Shown here: positions 1-6,905 of the stretch, in pieces
Position numbering within the stretch: the first letter of the stretch is position 1
Layout of the letters: each line of letters starts with the position of its first letter
Assembly (NCBI GenBank): GCA_009649835.1
Contig: PYCK01000233.1
Span: forward strand, 1-10,390
Origin: Candidatus Methanocomedens sp.
Lineage (GTDB): Archaea; Halobacteriota; Methanosarcinia; Methanosarcinales; Methanocomedenaceae
Length of the DNA: 10,390 nt
Reading direction: 5' to 3'
The notes under the pieces: generated by a model
Databases searched by the model: none
Told to the model about the DNA's origin: nothing
Seen by the model: only the letters and a program-made list of their open reading frames with translations
Made by a program: the position numbers and the translations under genes

Positions 1-1167
1 ACCGAAAAGGGTGATGACAAGGATACTTTCCAGTTAACAAATTCCAAGATCCCTGTCACTATTAATATAAAGAATAAAGGCGATGCACCGCTTGAGGATG
101 TTGATATTTACATTGATACGGGTGGACTTGAGTTTTATTCATTTGGCACAAGTACAAAGACTCATTATACTGAGGAAATAATCGAAGATGGAGCATCGAT
201 CACACAAATCTCATTTGACTTGGAGATACCTTCACACATGAAAGATACTGAATACACCATCAGTGTAAATGTGACTGGTATTGACCAAAAGGACGAAAGG
301 CACAATTTCTCAGACTTTAAGGAAATAACAATCCTGAACATGATCAGTATCACCAAGACTACTAAATCCGAGATTTTCATGATCGATACGGCCTTTGTGC
401 AATTGGTTATAAAAAATGACGGCGCTTATGCAGTAAATAATATCGAATTCAGAGATAGTATTCCCAATTATTTTGAACTGGTGGGTAGTTCCCCTCTCCA
501 GTGGAATTTTAACATGGATCCCGGGCAGATCAGGGATTTCAAATATACCATCAAACCGATCAAACCGGAGCCGGATGGTTATGATCTTCCTGCTGCAGAC
601 GCAACATGGAATGTGGGTGGCCTGGAGTATAGCCAGACATGTACCAAGCCTGAAATTATTGTCCACGGCTCAAAGATACTGCTGGAGAAGACCGTCAGTC
701 CCACACAGGTTGAGCGTAACGAAAATGTAACAGTAACTATCACAGCCACAAATGTGGGTGACGTTAAAGCCAGTGTAGAGATTTTTGACAACGACCCATT
801 ACCGGATAATGTCACTCTTGTAAGCGGAGAAACCTATACCACATCGCCAAAGGTTATAGGTGAGGAGAACAGCATCAGTCTGACCTACATTATAAGTGCA
901 AGTGCAAACGGTACATATGAATTACCACAGGCTACTGCCAAATTCCATGACCTCCAGGGCTATCACAGTGAGGAGATATCCGCTTCACCTGAATTCACAG
1001 CAGGTAATCCTCCACCTCTCCCTGGCGAGACTCCTCGGCCTGGCTACACCCCTACGCCTACTACACCTACACCGGTCCCGTCACCGACCAGGGAAGAGCC
1101 TGGATTCGGGATACTGGCAGGTCTGGTGGGTTTGTCAGTGGCTGTACTGCTGGCACTGCGCAGGTAA
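1..1167 (+). CDS. Secreted surface protein with tandem beta-sandwich repeats and PGF-CTERM tail (5' partial)
   Basis: The reading frame is open from the first base, so the N terminus lies outside the window; 388 residues are visible. It shows three tandem Ig-like/DUF11-type repeats at about residues 8-105, 115-223 and 225-333. Each carries the pattern of a beta strand, a 'xNxG' turn (NKGDAPLEDV, KNDGAYAVNN, TNVGDVKAS) and a late hydrophobic strand. Residues 335-366 are a Pro/Thr-rich spacer, typically O-glycosylated in archaeal surface proteins. The C terminus is PGF (367-369), a hydrophobic segment and a final RR, which is the PGF-CTERM signal processed by archaeosortase A for lipid anchoring. 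Several N-x-S/T sequons fit an exported glycoprotein. The role is inferred to be S-layer-associated or adhesive; no catalytic motif is seen. A TTG at 220 could be taken as a start, but the upstream codons continue the first repeat, so it is internal. Confidence 0.85.
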   Translation, partial: TEKGDDKDTFQLTNSKIPVTINIKNKGDAPLEDVDIYIDTGGLEFYSFGTSTKTHYTEEIIEDGASITQISFDLEIPSHMKDTEYTISVNVTGIDQKDERHNFSDFKEITILNMISITKTTKSEIFMIDTAFVQLVIKNDGAYAVNNIEFRDSIPNYFELVGSSPLQWNFNMDPGQIRDFKYTIKPIKPEPDGYDLPAADATWNVGGLEYSQTCTKPEIIVHGSKILLEKTVSPTQVERNENVTVTITATNVGDVKASVEIFDNDPLPDNVTLVSGETYTTSPKVIGEENSISLTYIISASANGTYELPQATAKFHDLQGYHSEEISASPEFTAGNPPPLPGETPRPGYTPTPTTPTPVPSPTREEPGFGILAGLVGLSVAVLLALRR

Positions 1168-1193
1168 GTAAAAAAAGACCAGGGCTTGGTTTG

Positions 1194-1730
1194 ATGGTAG
1201 AAAAAACCAGTATACTTGAGATTATCAGATCCCGCAGGAGTATCAGGGAGTTTTTAGTTGACCCTGTTGAAGACAGCATGATCGAAGACATATTGGAAGC
1301 GGGGCGCTGGGCTCCTTCAGGCCTCAACAACCAACCGTGGCATTTTGTTGTAGTAAGGAACAGGGAGATTGCAGGGTCACTTGCAGGATGTACCAGATAC
1401 AGCTCAATTGTACACAGTGCGCCTTTACTTATTGCTGTATTCCTTAACAGGGATGTGATGTATGATCACACAAAGGATATCCAGGCATGTGGTGCAGCCA
1501 TACAGAACATGCTGCTGGCGGCACATGGCATGGGATTGGGTGCTGTATGGCTGGGAGAGATACTGAACCAGAAGGATGACGTTAGGGATATTCTAAATGC
1601 ACCTGGATCCCTGGAACTGATGGCAGTGGTTGCCATCGGTTATCCTGCAGCAGGTAGCAGCAGGTCAGGTGGACGTCGGGAGATATCAGAGATCACGTCT
1701 AAGGAAAGATTTGGCAATCCCTGGAAGTAG
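1194..1730 (+). CDS. Nitroreductase family FMN-dependent oxidoreductase
   Basis: A 178-residue protein beginning at ATG 1194; a TTG one codon earlier is less likely. The N terminus has the RSRRSIREF stretch (residues 12-20) that contacts FMN phosphate in the nitroreductase fold. It is followed by APSGLNNQPWHF, the conserved S/N-rich flavin loop, and by a helix QACGAAIQNMLLAAHGMGLGAVWLG typical of the dimer-interface core. Members of about 170-190 residues are the short NfsB-like type, which use NAD(P)H to reduce nitro, quinone or flavin substrates; the actual substrate cannot be read from the sequence. The gene follows the surface-protein gene by 26 bases on the same strand with only a weak Shine-Dalgarno (GGT), so it may be read through from upstream. 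It ends 30 bases from the convergent UbiB-family gene. Confidence 0.85.
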   Translation: MVEKTSILEIIRSRRSIREFLVDPVEDSMIEDILEAGRWAPSGLNNQPWHFVVVRNREIAGSLAGCTRYSSIVHSAPLLIAVFLNRDVMYDHTKDIQACGAAIQNMLLAAHGMGLGAVWLGEILNQKDDVRDILNAPGSLELMAVVAIGYPAAGSSRSGGRREISEITSKERFGNPWK

Positions 1731-1760
1731 TGTATCCATAATACCCCAATCCATAGAACC

Positions 1761-3383
1761 CTATATTTTTCTTAAGATCCTTATAGCAGCCAGGATTATA
1801 CTGATTGCGAAACCGACAAGCCCGATGGTTTCCAGGCCAGGTTCTTTCTGTCCCAGCACCAGCAGGATTATAGACGCAATCAGGAGAACAGTGATAAACA
1901 GGTTATGCAAAATAGAGATTATCAACCTTCGGTTCTCAATGGCATTTTCCTGTTTAACTACGCTCGCCTCCTTAAACATCTTCACACTTTCAAAAATGTC
2001 ATTTATACCTGTAGGGACATTTTTCATAAGGTCATAGAAGTTATCCCATTCCATCTGGAAATCTTCTACCAACCTGGCCGGTGAATATTTTGAACGTGCG
2101 ATCTCTTTGGATAGAGTCCTGACATCACTCATAATATTATACTCGGGGTCAAGATCAAGACTGGTACTTTCTATAAGTACAAGGGCCCTTTCCAGGAGTG
2201 AAAAAGTTCTGGGCAGGGACAGGTCATATTTTAATGCAAGTTTGACAAAATCATCACTATGGCGTTCACCCTTTCCATAGTGCTGTCTGGTAATAAGTTC
2301 GTCAACATCCCACTTGAAGGCATGGATATCGATATCATCCGGGCTTTTTTTGGCCAGTTTAAGGAATGATCTGGCCGCCAGATCCACGTCTTTAATATAG
2401 ACACCATAGAAGATCGAGTACATTTCTTTCTTGATCTCAGAGTCCAGTTTACCCACTGCGCCGAAATCCAGGTATGCAATACCCCCATCTTTCATGACGA
2501 ATATGTTGCCGGGATGGGGGTCGGCATGGAAGTATCCATCAATGTAAACCATCCTGAGAAAGCTGGATGAGATGAGTTTTGCAATCCTCTTTCTTTTATC
2601 CAAACTAAACGTCCTAAAATCCCTTAGCGGCACTCCATAGATATGTTCCATTACCAGTATGTTATCACTTGTAAGTTCCCAGTATACTTTGGGAATTTGA
2701 ACTTGTTTGACATTCTTGAAATTCTCCCTGAAACGTTCCATGTTAAGGGCTTCATTGCGGTAATCAAGTTCACGGTTAAGCATTATCTTAAATTCCTCAA
2801 GGAAACCGTCGATATCGATCTGGGTTTTGATCTTCAGGAGTTTTACAAAGATGAACTTAAGGTCATAGAGTATATCCAGGTCAAGATTGATCACGTCCAT
2901 CATACCAGGCCTGGCGATCTTGACCACCACATTCTCCCCATTCAATACAGCTTCATATACCTGGGCAATAGAGGCACTGGCTATTGGCTCTGTGTTAAAT
3001 TGATCAAAAATATCTATAAAATTTGAGTATATCCCGGTTTCTTTCGATCCAGGATAGAATCCCATACTTAATGCTGGCTGCATTCTTTCAAAATCATAGG
3101 GCTGTACCATTTCCTGGAGCTTCTCAAGTTCTTTGCCATATTCAATTGGTATAATATCAGGTCGTTTGCTCATGGCCTGGCCGAGCTTGATGAATGTGGG
3201 CCCCAGTTCCTCAAATGCCGTACGCAATTTAACGGAATTTGACTTGCGTTCAAAGTCGATAGGACAGGTACAAAGATCCACAGATTCTTGTTTCTGCTTA
3301 TATTCTTTTACTAAAATGTTGTGAAGTTTATATTTATGAAAAACCTGCAGGATTTTAAAATACCGTTTAATCTTGTTAAACAT
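1761..3383 (-). CDS. UbiB/ABC1 (AarF, COQ8-like) atypical protein kinase family
   Basis: A 540-residue protein with all landmark motifs of the ABC1/ADCK/UbiB family. It has the family-specific KLGQ at 67-70, followed by the SKRPD segment. The Ala/Ser-rich nucleotide loop is at 134-141 (PIASASIAQ instead of a glycine-rich loop). The putative ATP-contacting Lys155 lies in VVVK, the ELDYRNEA segment is at 205-212, the catalytic loop HADPHPGN at 286-293 and the metal-binding DFG at 306-308. Two C-terminal transmembrane helices are visible at about 487-510 and 515-536, as in membrane-bound members. Family members support isoprenoid quinone biosynthesis or lipid homeostasis through ATPase activity; in a methanogen relative the lipid could be methanophenazine or menaquinone, which is inference. 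The gene lies 60 bases downstream of purQ but has its own TATA-like box. No strong Shine-Dalgarno is suitably spaced, so a leaderless or short-leader transcript is likely. Confidence 0.93.
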   Translation of the reverse strand: MFNKIKRYFKILQVFHKYKLHNILVKEYKQKQESVDLCTCPIDFERKSNSVKLRTAFEELGPTFIKLGQAMSKRPDIIPIEYGKELEKLQEMVQPYDFERMQPALSMGFYPGSKETGIYSNFIDIFDQFNTEPIASASIAQVYEAVLNGENVVVKIARPGMMDVINLDLDILYDLKFIFVKLLKIKTQIDIDGFLEEFKIMLNRELDYRNEALNMERFRENFKNVKQVQIPKVYWELTSDNILVMEHIYGVPLRDFRTFSLDKRKRIAKLISSSFLRMVYIDGYFHADPHPGNIFVMKDGGIAYLDFGAVGKLDSEIKKEMYSIFYGVYIKDVDLAARSFLKLAKKSPDDIDIHAFKWDVDELITRQHYGKGERHSDDFVKLALKYDLSLPRTFSLLERALVLIESTSLDLDPEYNIMSDVRTLSKEIARSKYSPARLVEDFQMEWDNFYDLMKNVPTGINDIFESVKMFKEASVVKQENAIENRRLIISILHNLFITVLLIASIILLVLGQKEPGLETIGLVGFAISIILAAIRILRKI

Positions 3384-3408
3384 CTCACTAAATATTTGTG
3401 TGTATATG

Positions 3409-3416
3409 CTTATAAA
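3409..3416 (-). promoter_or_regulatory. Putative TATA box of the UbiB-family gene
   Basis: On the minus strand this reads TTTATAAG, close to the archaeal TATA consensus. Its centre is about 29 bases upstream of the ATG of the UbiB-like gene. Archaeal transcription starts about 25 bases downstream of the TATA centre, which would place the 5' end within a few bases of the start codon. The gene can therefore probably be transcribed separately from purQ, as a nearly leaderless mRNA. Confidence 0.45.
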
Positions 3417-3443
3417 GGTAGTCTTTACAGATACCAGTAATAA

Positions 3444-4136
3444 CTAAAATGATGAAATATATTCCACCATTGAGTCGAATATCTTTTTGCCATCCTTGGA
3501 ACCGAGAATATTTTCTGATGCCCGCTCCGGATGAGGCATCATCCCAAGTATGTTACCCTGTTCATTAAGGATTCCCGCAATGTTCTCACTGGACCCGTTG
3601 GGGTTTGCCTCACTCGTAGCATTTCCCTGCTCATCCACATACCTGAATGCAACCCGTTCCTGTGAGTTAAGTTCGGATATGGTATGCTCTTGTGCAAAAT
3701 AATTGCCTTCCATGTGTGCAATGGGTATCCTGATGACCTGGCCTTTTTTGAAAGAATTTGTGAACGGGGATGTATTATTATCCACCCTCAGGTTGACCCG
3801 ATCGCACCTGAACTTCGGGTAGCGGTTGGTCATAAGTGCACCAGGCAATAGTCCGGATTCCACCAGTATCTGGAACCCGTTACATATACCCACTACAGGC
3901 AGTCCCTTATCCGCCATCTTCCTGACAGAATTCATTATGGGTGCCCTGGCAGCTATAGCGCCTGCCCGCAGGTAATCGCCGTACGAGAATCCCCCTGGTA
4001 CTACAACGCCATCATATCCTTTTAGTTCATCCTTGTACCAAACAAGGTCGGCATCCACTCCCACAACCTCGGTGAGCACATACTGCACATCATAGTCGCA
4101 GTTGCTGCCGCCGAACTGGAGTACAGCGATCTTCAT
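3444..4136 (-). CDS. purQ: Phosphoribosylformylglycinamidine synthase, glutaminase subunit PurQ
   Basis: A 230-residue class I glutamine amidotransferase that supplies ammonia for conversion of FGAR to FGAM in purine synthesis. The N terminus MKIAVLQFGGSNCDYD is typical of stand-alone PurQ. The oxyanion region GGFSYGDYLRAG lies at 48-59. The nucleophile Cys85 is in VVGICNGFQIL, the PIAHMEGNYF segment is at 138-147, and the catalytic His202 and Glu204 are in MMPHPERASE. Length matches the PurQ family. The start codon overlaps the purS stop codon (ATGA), implying translational coupling and equal subunit supply. The large synthetase subunit PurL, which completes the complex, is not in the window. 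Confidence 0.96.
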   Translation of the reverse strand: MKIAVLQFGGSNCDYDVQYVLTEVVGVDADLVWYKDELKGYDGVVVPGGFSYGDYLRAGAIAARAPIMNSVRKMADKGLPVVGICNGFQILVESGLLPGALMTNRYPKFRCDRVNLRVDNNTSPFTNSFKKGQVIRIPIAHMEGNYFAQEHTISELNSQERVAFRYVDEQGNATSEANPNGSSENIAGILNEQGNILGMMPHPERASENILGSKDGKKIFDSMVEYISSF

Positions 4137-4384
4137 CCTGATTCCTCTATTTCTATATCAAAATTATGTATCACAGGATTTGCCAGCAGCCGCCTGCACA
4201 TCTCATCCACTTGGGATTGTGCCGCGTCCCTGGAAGGCGCATCAAGTTCGAGAACAAAACGTTTTTGCATTTCCAGTGAATCAGTTGGAAATCCCAGGTG
4301 TTCGAGTGCCTTTTTGATAGTAGTGGCTTCGGGATCAAGCATCCCGCTTTTTAGCCCGATGGTAACTTCGGCATGGTATTGCAT
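4133..4384 (-). CDS. purS: Phosphoribosylformylglycinamidine synthase subunit PurS
   Basis: An 83-residue protein with the PurS pattern: an N-terminal strand (YHAEVTIGLKSGMLDPEA), a helix containing KKALEHLGF, and a C-terminal NPVIHNFDIEIE strand. PurS is the small dimeric subunit that bridges PurL and PurQ in the archaeal and Gram-positive type of FGAM synthase and aids ammonia transfer. A good Shine-Dalgarno, GAGGTC at 4391-4396, lies six bases ahead of the ATG. The gene is directly upstream of purQ with a four-base overlap. It follows argS by 67 bases on the same strand, so read-through from argS is possible, although an AT-rich element near 4427-4437 may give it its own promoter. Confidence 0.93.
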   Translation of the reverse strand: MQYHAEVTIGLKSGMLDPEATTIKKALEHLGFPTDSLEMQKRFVLELDAPSRDAAQSQVDEMCRRLLANPVIHNFDIEIEESG

Positions 4385-4404
4385 TTTGTAGACCTCAAAA
4401 TCTG

Positions 4405-4416
4405 ATCACTTGTGAT
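4405..4416. promoter_or_regulatory. Small inverted repeat upstream of purS
   Basis: The sequence ATCAC-TT-GTGAT is a perfect 5-bp inverted repeat with a two-base spacer, about 20 bases upstream of the purS start. It lies near where transcription would begin if the AT-rich element at 4427-4437 is the TATA box. It could be a regulator site for the purS-purQ unit, but a repeat this short can arise by chance. Confidence 0.2.
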
Positions 4417-4451
4417 TGGAGCAGAATGATAATTACTTTTTCGGTATTTCT

Positions 4452-6152
4452 TTACATACTCTTTGGTGCATGTAAGCCCAGTGTATCAAGCACGATAGAT
4501 AACACATTTCTTGCACAGTCCACCAGTACCAGCCTCGAGTCCCGCAGGGAGACTTCGGCATTTAGCACAGGTACGTACCTGTAGAACTGGTTGAATGAAT
4601 CGGCCACTTCCCTGGCATAGGTGGCAAGATGATGGGGTTTTAGATCCACCGATGCCGTATCGATAACAGCAGTGAGGCGGGCCAGATGTTTTATTAGTTC
4701 GATTTCCTGGTCTTCCACCAGTACGGATATATCATGTTCCAGGTCTGCCAGATTTACACCTGAACCTTTAGCATTAGCCAGTATGCTGCAGGCCCGGGCA
4801 TGGCTGTACTGGATGAACGGAGCACCCTGTTTCTCAAAATCCAGTGCCTCACGCCAGTCAAACACCGTGGATTTTTCTGGCGATACCTTAACAACATCAT
4901 ACCTGATGGCTCCTATACCCACGAAGTTCGCTACTTCCTGCTTAAAATCATCAGATGTGTCGGGCCTGCGTTTCTCCACTTCCACCATTGCCTGGGTATT
5001 TATCTGGTCCAGCAGTTCATCGGTACTGATGAACTTCCCCCGCCTGGTGCTCATACTGCCTTCGGGCAGGGATACGAACTCGAAGATCACGATCTCAGGT
5101 TCGTTCTCACCAAGTGCATTCAATACTGCCTTCAACTGACCGGATATCAGTTTATGGTCCGCTCCCAGCACATCGATCATCCTGTCGCAGTGCCCGGCTT
5201 TCCACAGGTGGTATGCCAGGTCCCTGGTTGTGTACAGGGATGTGCCGTTACTGCGCTGTATCACCAGTTTTTTCTCAAAACCATAGTCAGACAGATCGAC
5301 CATCAGGGCACCATCATCGACAACGGTCCTGCCCGTATCCTTTATCCGGCCCACTGTGGTGCTGACACTGCTGTTACGGACATATGTGGATTCCCAGGCA
5401 AATGAATCATGGTGGATGTTCATGCGCCCCAGGGTCTGTTTGATACCTTCCATGGCAAGATCAACGGCATGTTTGAACCGCTCTGCCACGTCCGGGTCAC
5501 CGTGTTCGATGCGCTGGATCAGTTCATCGATCTCGGCCTTTTTGTCAGGTTCGTCGTTCAACACCCTGTTTGCCTGGATATAGATGTCTGCAATAGCATG
5601 GTCTGATTTCTTTTCAGTATCAAAATCAAAATGCTCCAGCGCCCATGATACAATGGCTATCTGCCTGCCCATGTCATTGATGTAGTACTGGGTCTCCACC
5701 TCATACCCTGCTTTTTCCAGGATGCGGCCAAGGGTATCCCCGATAATGGAATTGCGGATATGTCCCACGTGCAGGGGGCCGTTGGGGTTGGCAGAGGTGT
5801 GCTCCAGAATGACTTTTCCGCGCCCGGTCTGGCTGCCGTAATCGTGTCCCTGTGCTCGTATAGCAGACACGGTCCGGTCCAGGAAGGTCTGGTTGATAAA
5901 AAAATTGAGATACGGCCCCTTTGTTTCAACTCTGTCGATGAGTCCGTTTTCAGGTACATTGATGGATGCAGCCAGCATTGACGCTATGTCTGCCGGGCTT
6001 TTCCTGCAGACCGGGGCCAGCCTGAACGCTACAGATGAGGCAATATCTGCATGGACCGACTCCTCAAGGCTAAGGTCTGTTACTTCCAGACCGTTTGATT
6101 CAAGGGCAGAGGTCAGGGCTTGGGTAACCTGTGATTTAAATTGTAAGAACAT
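4452..6152 (-). CDS. argS: Arginyl-tRNA synthetase
   Basis: A 566-residue class I aminoacyl-tRNA synthetase that charges tRNA-Arg. An N-terminal Add-1-like domain covers residues 1 to about 100. The HIGH signature is HVGH at 128-131 inside ANPNGPLHVGHIRNS, characteristic of ArgRS. The KMSKS-equivalent loop is the diverged MSTRRG at 367-372; a degenerate KMSKS loop is common in ArgRS. The C-terminal DALR anticodon-binding domain begins near QYSHARACSI (448-457) and ends with the usual LGLHAPKSM. Length is normal and no frameshift is seen. Only a weak Shine-Dalgarno (CTGATG) precedes the ATG, while a TATA-like TTAAATA (6171-6177) lies only about 20 bases upstream, so the message is probably leaderless or has a very short leader. 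It heads the minus-strand series argS-purS-purQ. Confidence 0.96.
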   Translation of the reverse strand: MFLQFKSQVTQALTSALESNGLEVTDLSLEESVHADIASSVAFRLAPVCRKSPADIASMLAASINVPENGLIDRVETKGPYLNFFINQTFLDRTVSAIRAQGHDYGSQTGRGKVILEHTSANPNGPLHVGHIRNSIIGDTLGRILEKAGYEVETQYYINDMGRQIAIVSWALEHFDFDTEKKSDHAIADIYIQANRVLNDEPDKKAEIDELIQRIEHGDPDVAERFKHAVDLAMEGIKQTLGRMNIHHDSFAWESTYVRNSSVSTTVGRIKDTGRTVVDDGALMVDLSDYGFEKKLVIQRSNGTSLYTTRDLAYHLWKAGHCDRMIDVLGADHKLISGQLKAVLNALGENEPEIVIFEFVSLPEGSMSTRRGKFISTDELLDQINTQAMVEVEKRRPDTSDDFKQEVANFVGIGAIRYDVVKVSPEKSTVFDWREALDFEKQGAPFIQYSHARACSILANAKGSGVNLADLEHDISVLVEDQEIELIKHLARLTAVIDTASVDLKPHHLATYAREVADSFNQFYRYVPVLNAEVSLRDSRLVLVDCARNVLSIVLDTLGLHAPKSM

Positions 6153-6181
6153 AGTTCATCAGCGTCCTGGTATTTAAGGGG

Positions 6182-6205
6182 ATGTAGATAGATGGCTATC
6201 TACAT
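6182..6205. promoter_or_regulatory. Perfect 10-bp inverted repeat upstream of argS
   Basis: The arms ATGTAGATAG (6182-6191) and CTATCTACAT (6196-6205) are exact reverse complements around the four-base loop ATGG. The repeat ends only five bases upstream, in the argS direction, of the TATA-like TTAAATA at 6171-6177. It also lies 20 bases downstream of the stop codon of the cupredoxin-like gene. It may be an operator for argS or a stem that ends the upstream transcript; no T-run follows it on the minus strand, which favours an operator or processing role. Confidence 0.45.
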
Positions 6206-6225
6206 AATTGTATCTTTGTGATGAC

Positions 6226-6738
6226 TTATTCCCTGGTTCTATGTGTCAGAAAAGCAAGGATAAGCATCATTAATGTAGCAGGTACACAAAAACCGGGTAT
6301 ATCTTTCATGGCTGCCCATGGGTTATTTTCCTCTACAACTTCCTGTTCATACGGAGGGGACTGGGTTGCCTGAGGCTCGTTGTCGGAATCGTAATCTACA
6401 ACCGTTAACTGAAATGTAACTGTCGGTTTTTCTTCCAGATAGAAATTATATGTTCCCGGTTCATCAAATTGTACGGGTAGACTTCTTCTGAATGTCAGAG
6501 TAGTCTGGGGAAACAAGTTTTCTTCACTGACCAGGGTAAATGGTCTTCTGTGCAGATCCTCGTTCTTAAATGTTACAGTCTGCCCTTGTTCTACTATATT
6601 TTCAAATGGATACATAAGGACAAAACCCTCGGTTTGGTTCTCCAGGGTCCCTGGTCTGATATAGATAAGTGAATCCGAGGCTGTAACAGACTGCATAATT
6701 GCTATAAAAGCCAGGATAAAAATTATTGTTCTTTGCAT
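6226..6738 (-). CDS. Secreted cupredoxin-like protein with PGF-CTERM-like membrane tail
   Basis: A 170-residue protein. The ATG at 6738 is chosen because a Shine-Dalgarno GAGGAT ends six bases upstream; a TTG five codons earlier overlaps that site and is rejected. A signal peptide (residues 1-20, probable cleavage after SVTA) is followed by a single domain at about 45-114. That domain has the cupredoxin layout: VEQGQTVTFKNEDLHRRPFTL, then LPVQFDEPGTYNFYL and a final VTFQLTVV strand. His63 sits where the first copper His is expected. The C-terminal Cys-His-Met ligand loop is replaced by LEEKPTVTF, so a type 1 copper site is unlikely. An acidic, Pro/Gln-rich linker (115-141) leads to IPGF (147-150), a hydrophobic helix and THRTRE. 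This tail resembles a PGF-CTERM signal with Cys after PGF, implying surface anchoring. The function is unknown. Confidence 0.75.
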   Translation of the reverse strand: MQRTIIFILAFIAIMQSVTASDSLIYIRPGTLENQTEGFVLMYPFENIVEQGQTVTFKNEDLHRRPFTLVSEENLFPQTTLTFRRSLPVQFDEPGTYNFYLEEKPTVTFQLTVVDYDSDNEPQATQSPPYEQEVVEENNPWAAMKDIPGFCVPATLMMLILAFLTHRTRE

Positions 6739-6782
6739 AGTAATCCTCAACAAATATATAAATATATTTAGACATGTTATAG

Positions 6783-6792
6783 TATAAATATT
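6783..6792 (-). promoter_or_regulatory. Putative TATA box for the cupredoxin-like gene
   Basis: The minus strand reads AATATTTATA about 50 bases upstream of the ATG. Starting about 25 bases downstream would leave a short leader that includes the GAGGAT Shine-Dalgarno. A second AT-rich run at 6755-6770 also resembles a TATA box but is too near the start codon to leave room for the ribosome site in the leader. Confidence 0.3.
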
Positions 6793-6838
6793 GCTCTCTC
6801 ACCATTACTGCTAATAAGTGTTCCCGGTTGTTTTCAGA

Positions 6839-6848
6839 AAAATATATA
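6839..6848 (+). promoter_or_regulatory. Putative TATA box of the acr3 operon
   Basis: AAAATATATA lies about 62 bases upstream of the acr3 ATG. A start about 25 bases downstream falls near 6870, inside the palindromic operator at 6856-6875. This is the arrangement expected when a bound repressor blocks RNA polymerase recruitment or initiation. Confidence 0.45.
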
Positions 6849-6855
6849 CGTAATC

Positions 6856-6875
6856 ATTTCAATAATCATTGAAAT
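6856..6875. promoter_or_regulatory. Palindromic operator, site 1 (acr3 promoter)
   Basis: ATTTCAAT-AATC-ATTGAAAT is a perfect 8-bp inverted repeat with a four-base centre. It matches the motif ATTTCAA-N6-TTGAAAT found again in the permease/thioredoxin promoter region. Its position between the TATA-like box and the acr3 gene, over the expected transcription start, suits a repressor site. TCAA-N6-TTGA symmetry is familiar from ArsR-family operators, so an arsenite-responsive ArsR repressor is the likely binder; that assignment is inference. Confidence 0.7.
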
Positions 6876-6905
6876 AACACATAACCCGATATTTGGTGCA
6901 AATAA

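Noticed and set aside
220..222. TTG as the start of the surface-protein gene
   Set aside because: The frame is open back to base 1 and the upstream residues form the first beta-sandwich repeat, so this codon is an internal leucine.
4672..5981. Several plus-strand frames of 60-200 codons opposite argS
   Set aside because: They are antisense shadows of an intact ArgRS gene with no ribosome sites or recognisable domains.
6739..6753. TTG at 6753 as the start of the cupredoxin-like gene
   Set aside because: It overlaps the Shine-Dalgarno GAGGAT that serves the ATG at 6738, and the signal peptide starts naturally at that ATG.
6602..6805. A 67-codon minus-strand frame rich in Tyr and Phe over the cupredoxin-like gene start
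   Set aside because: It overlaps the signal-peptide region of a better-supported gene in another frame, and its composition simply reflects AT-rich promoter DNA.
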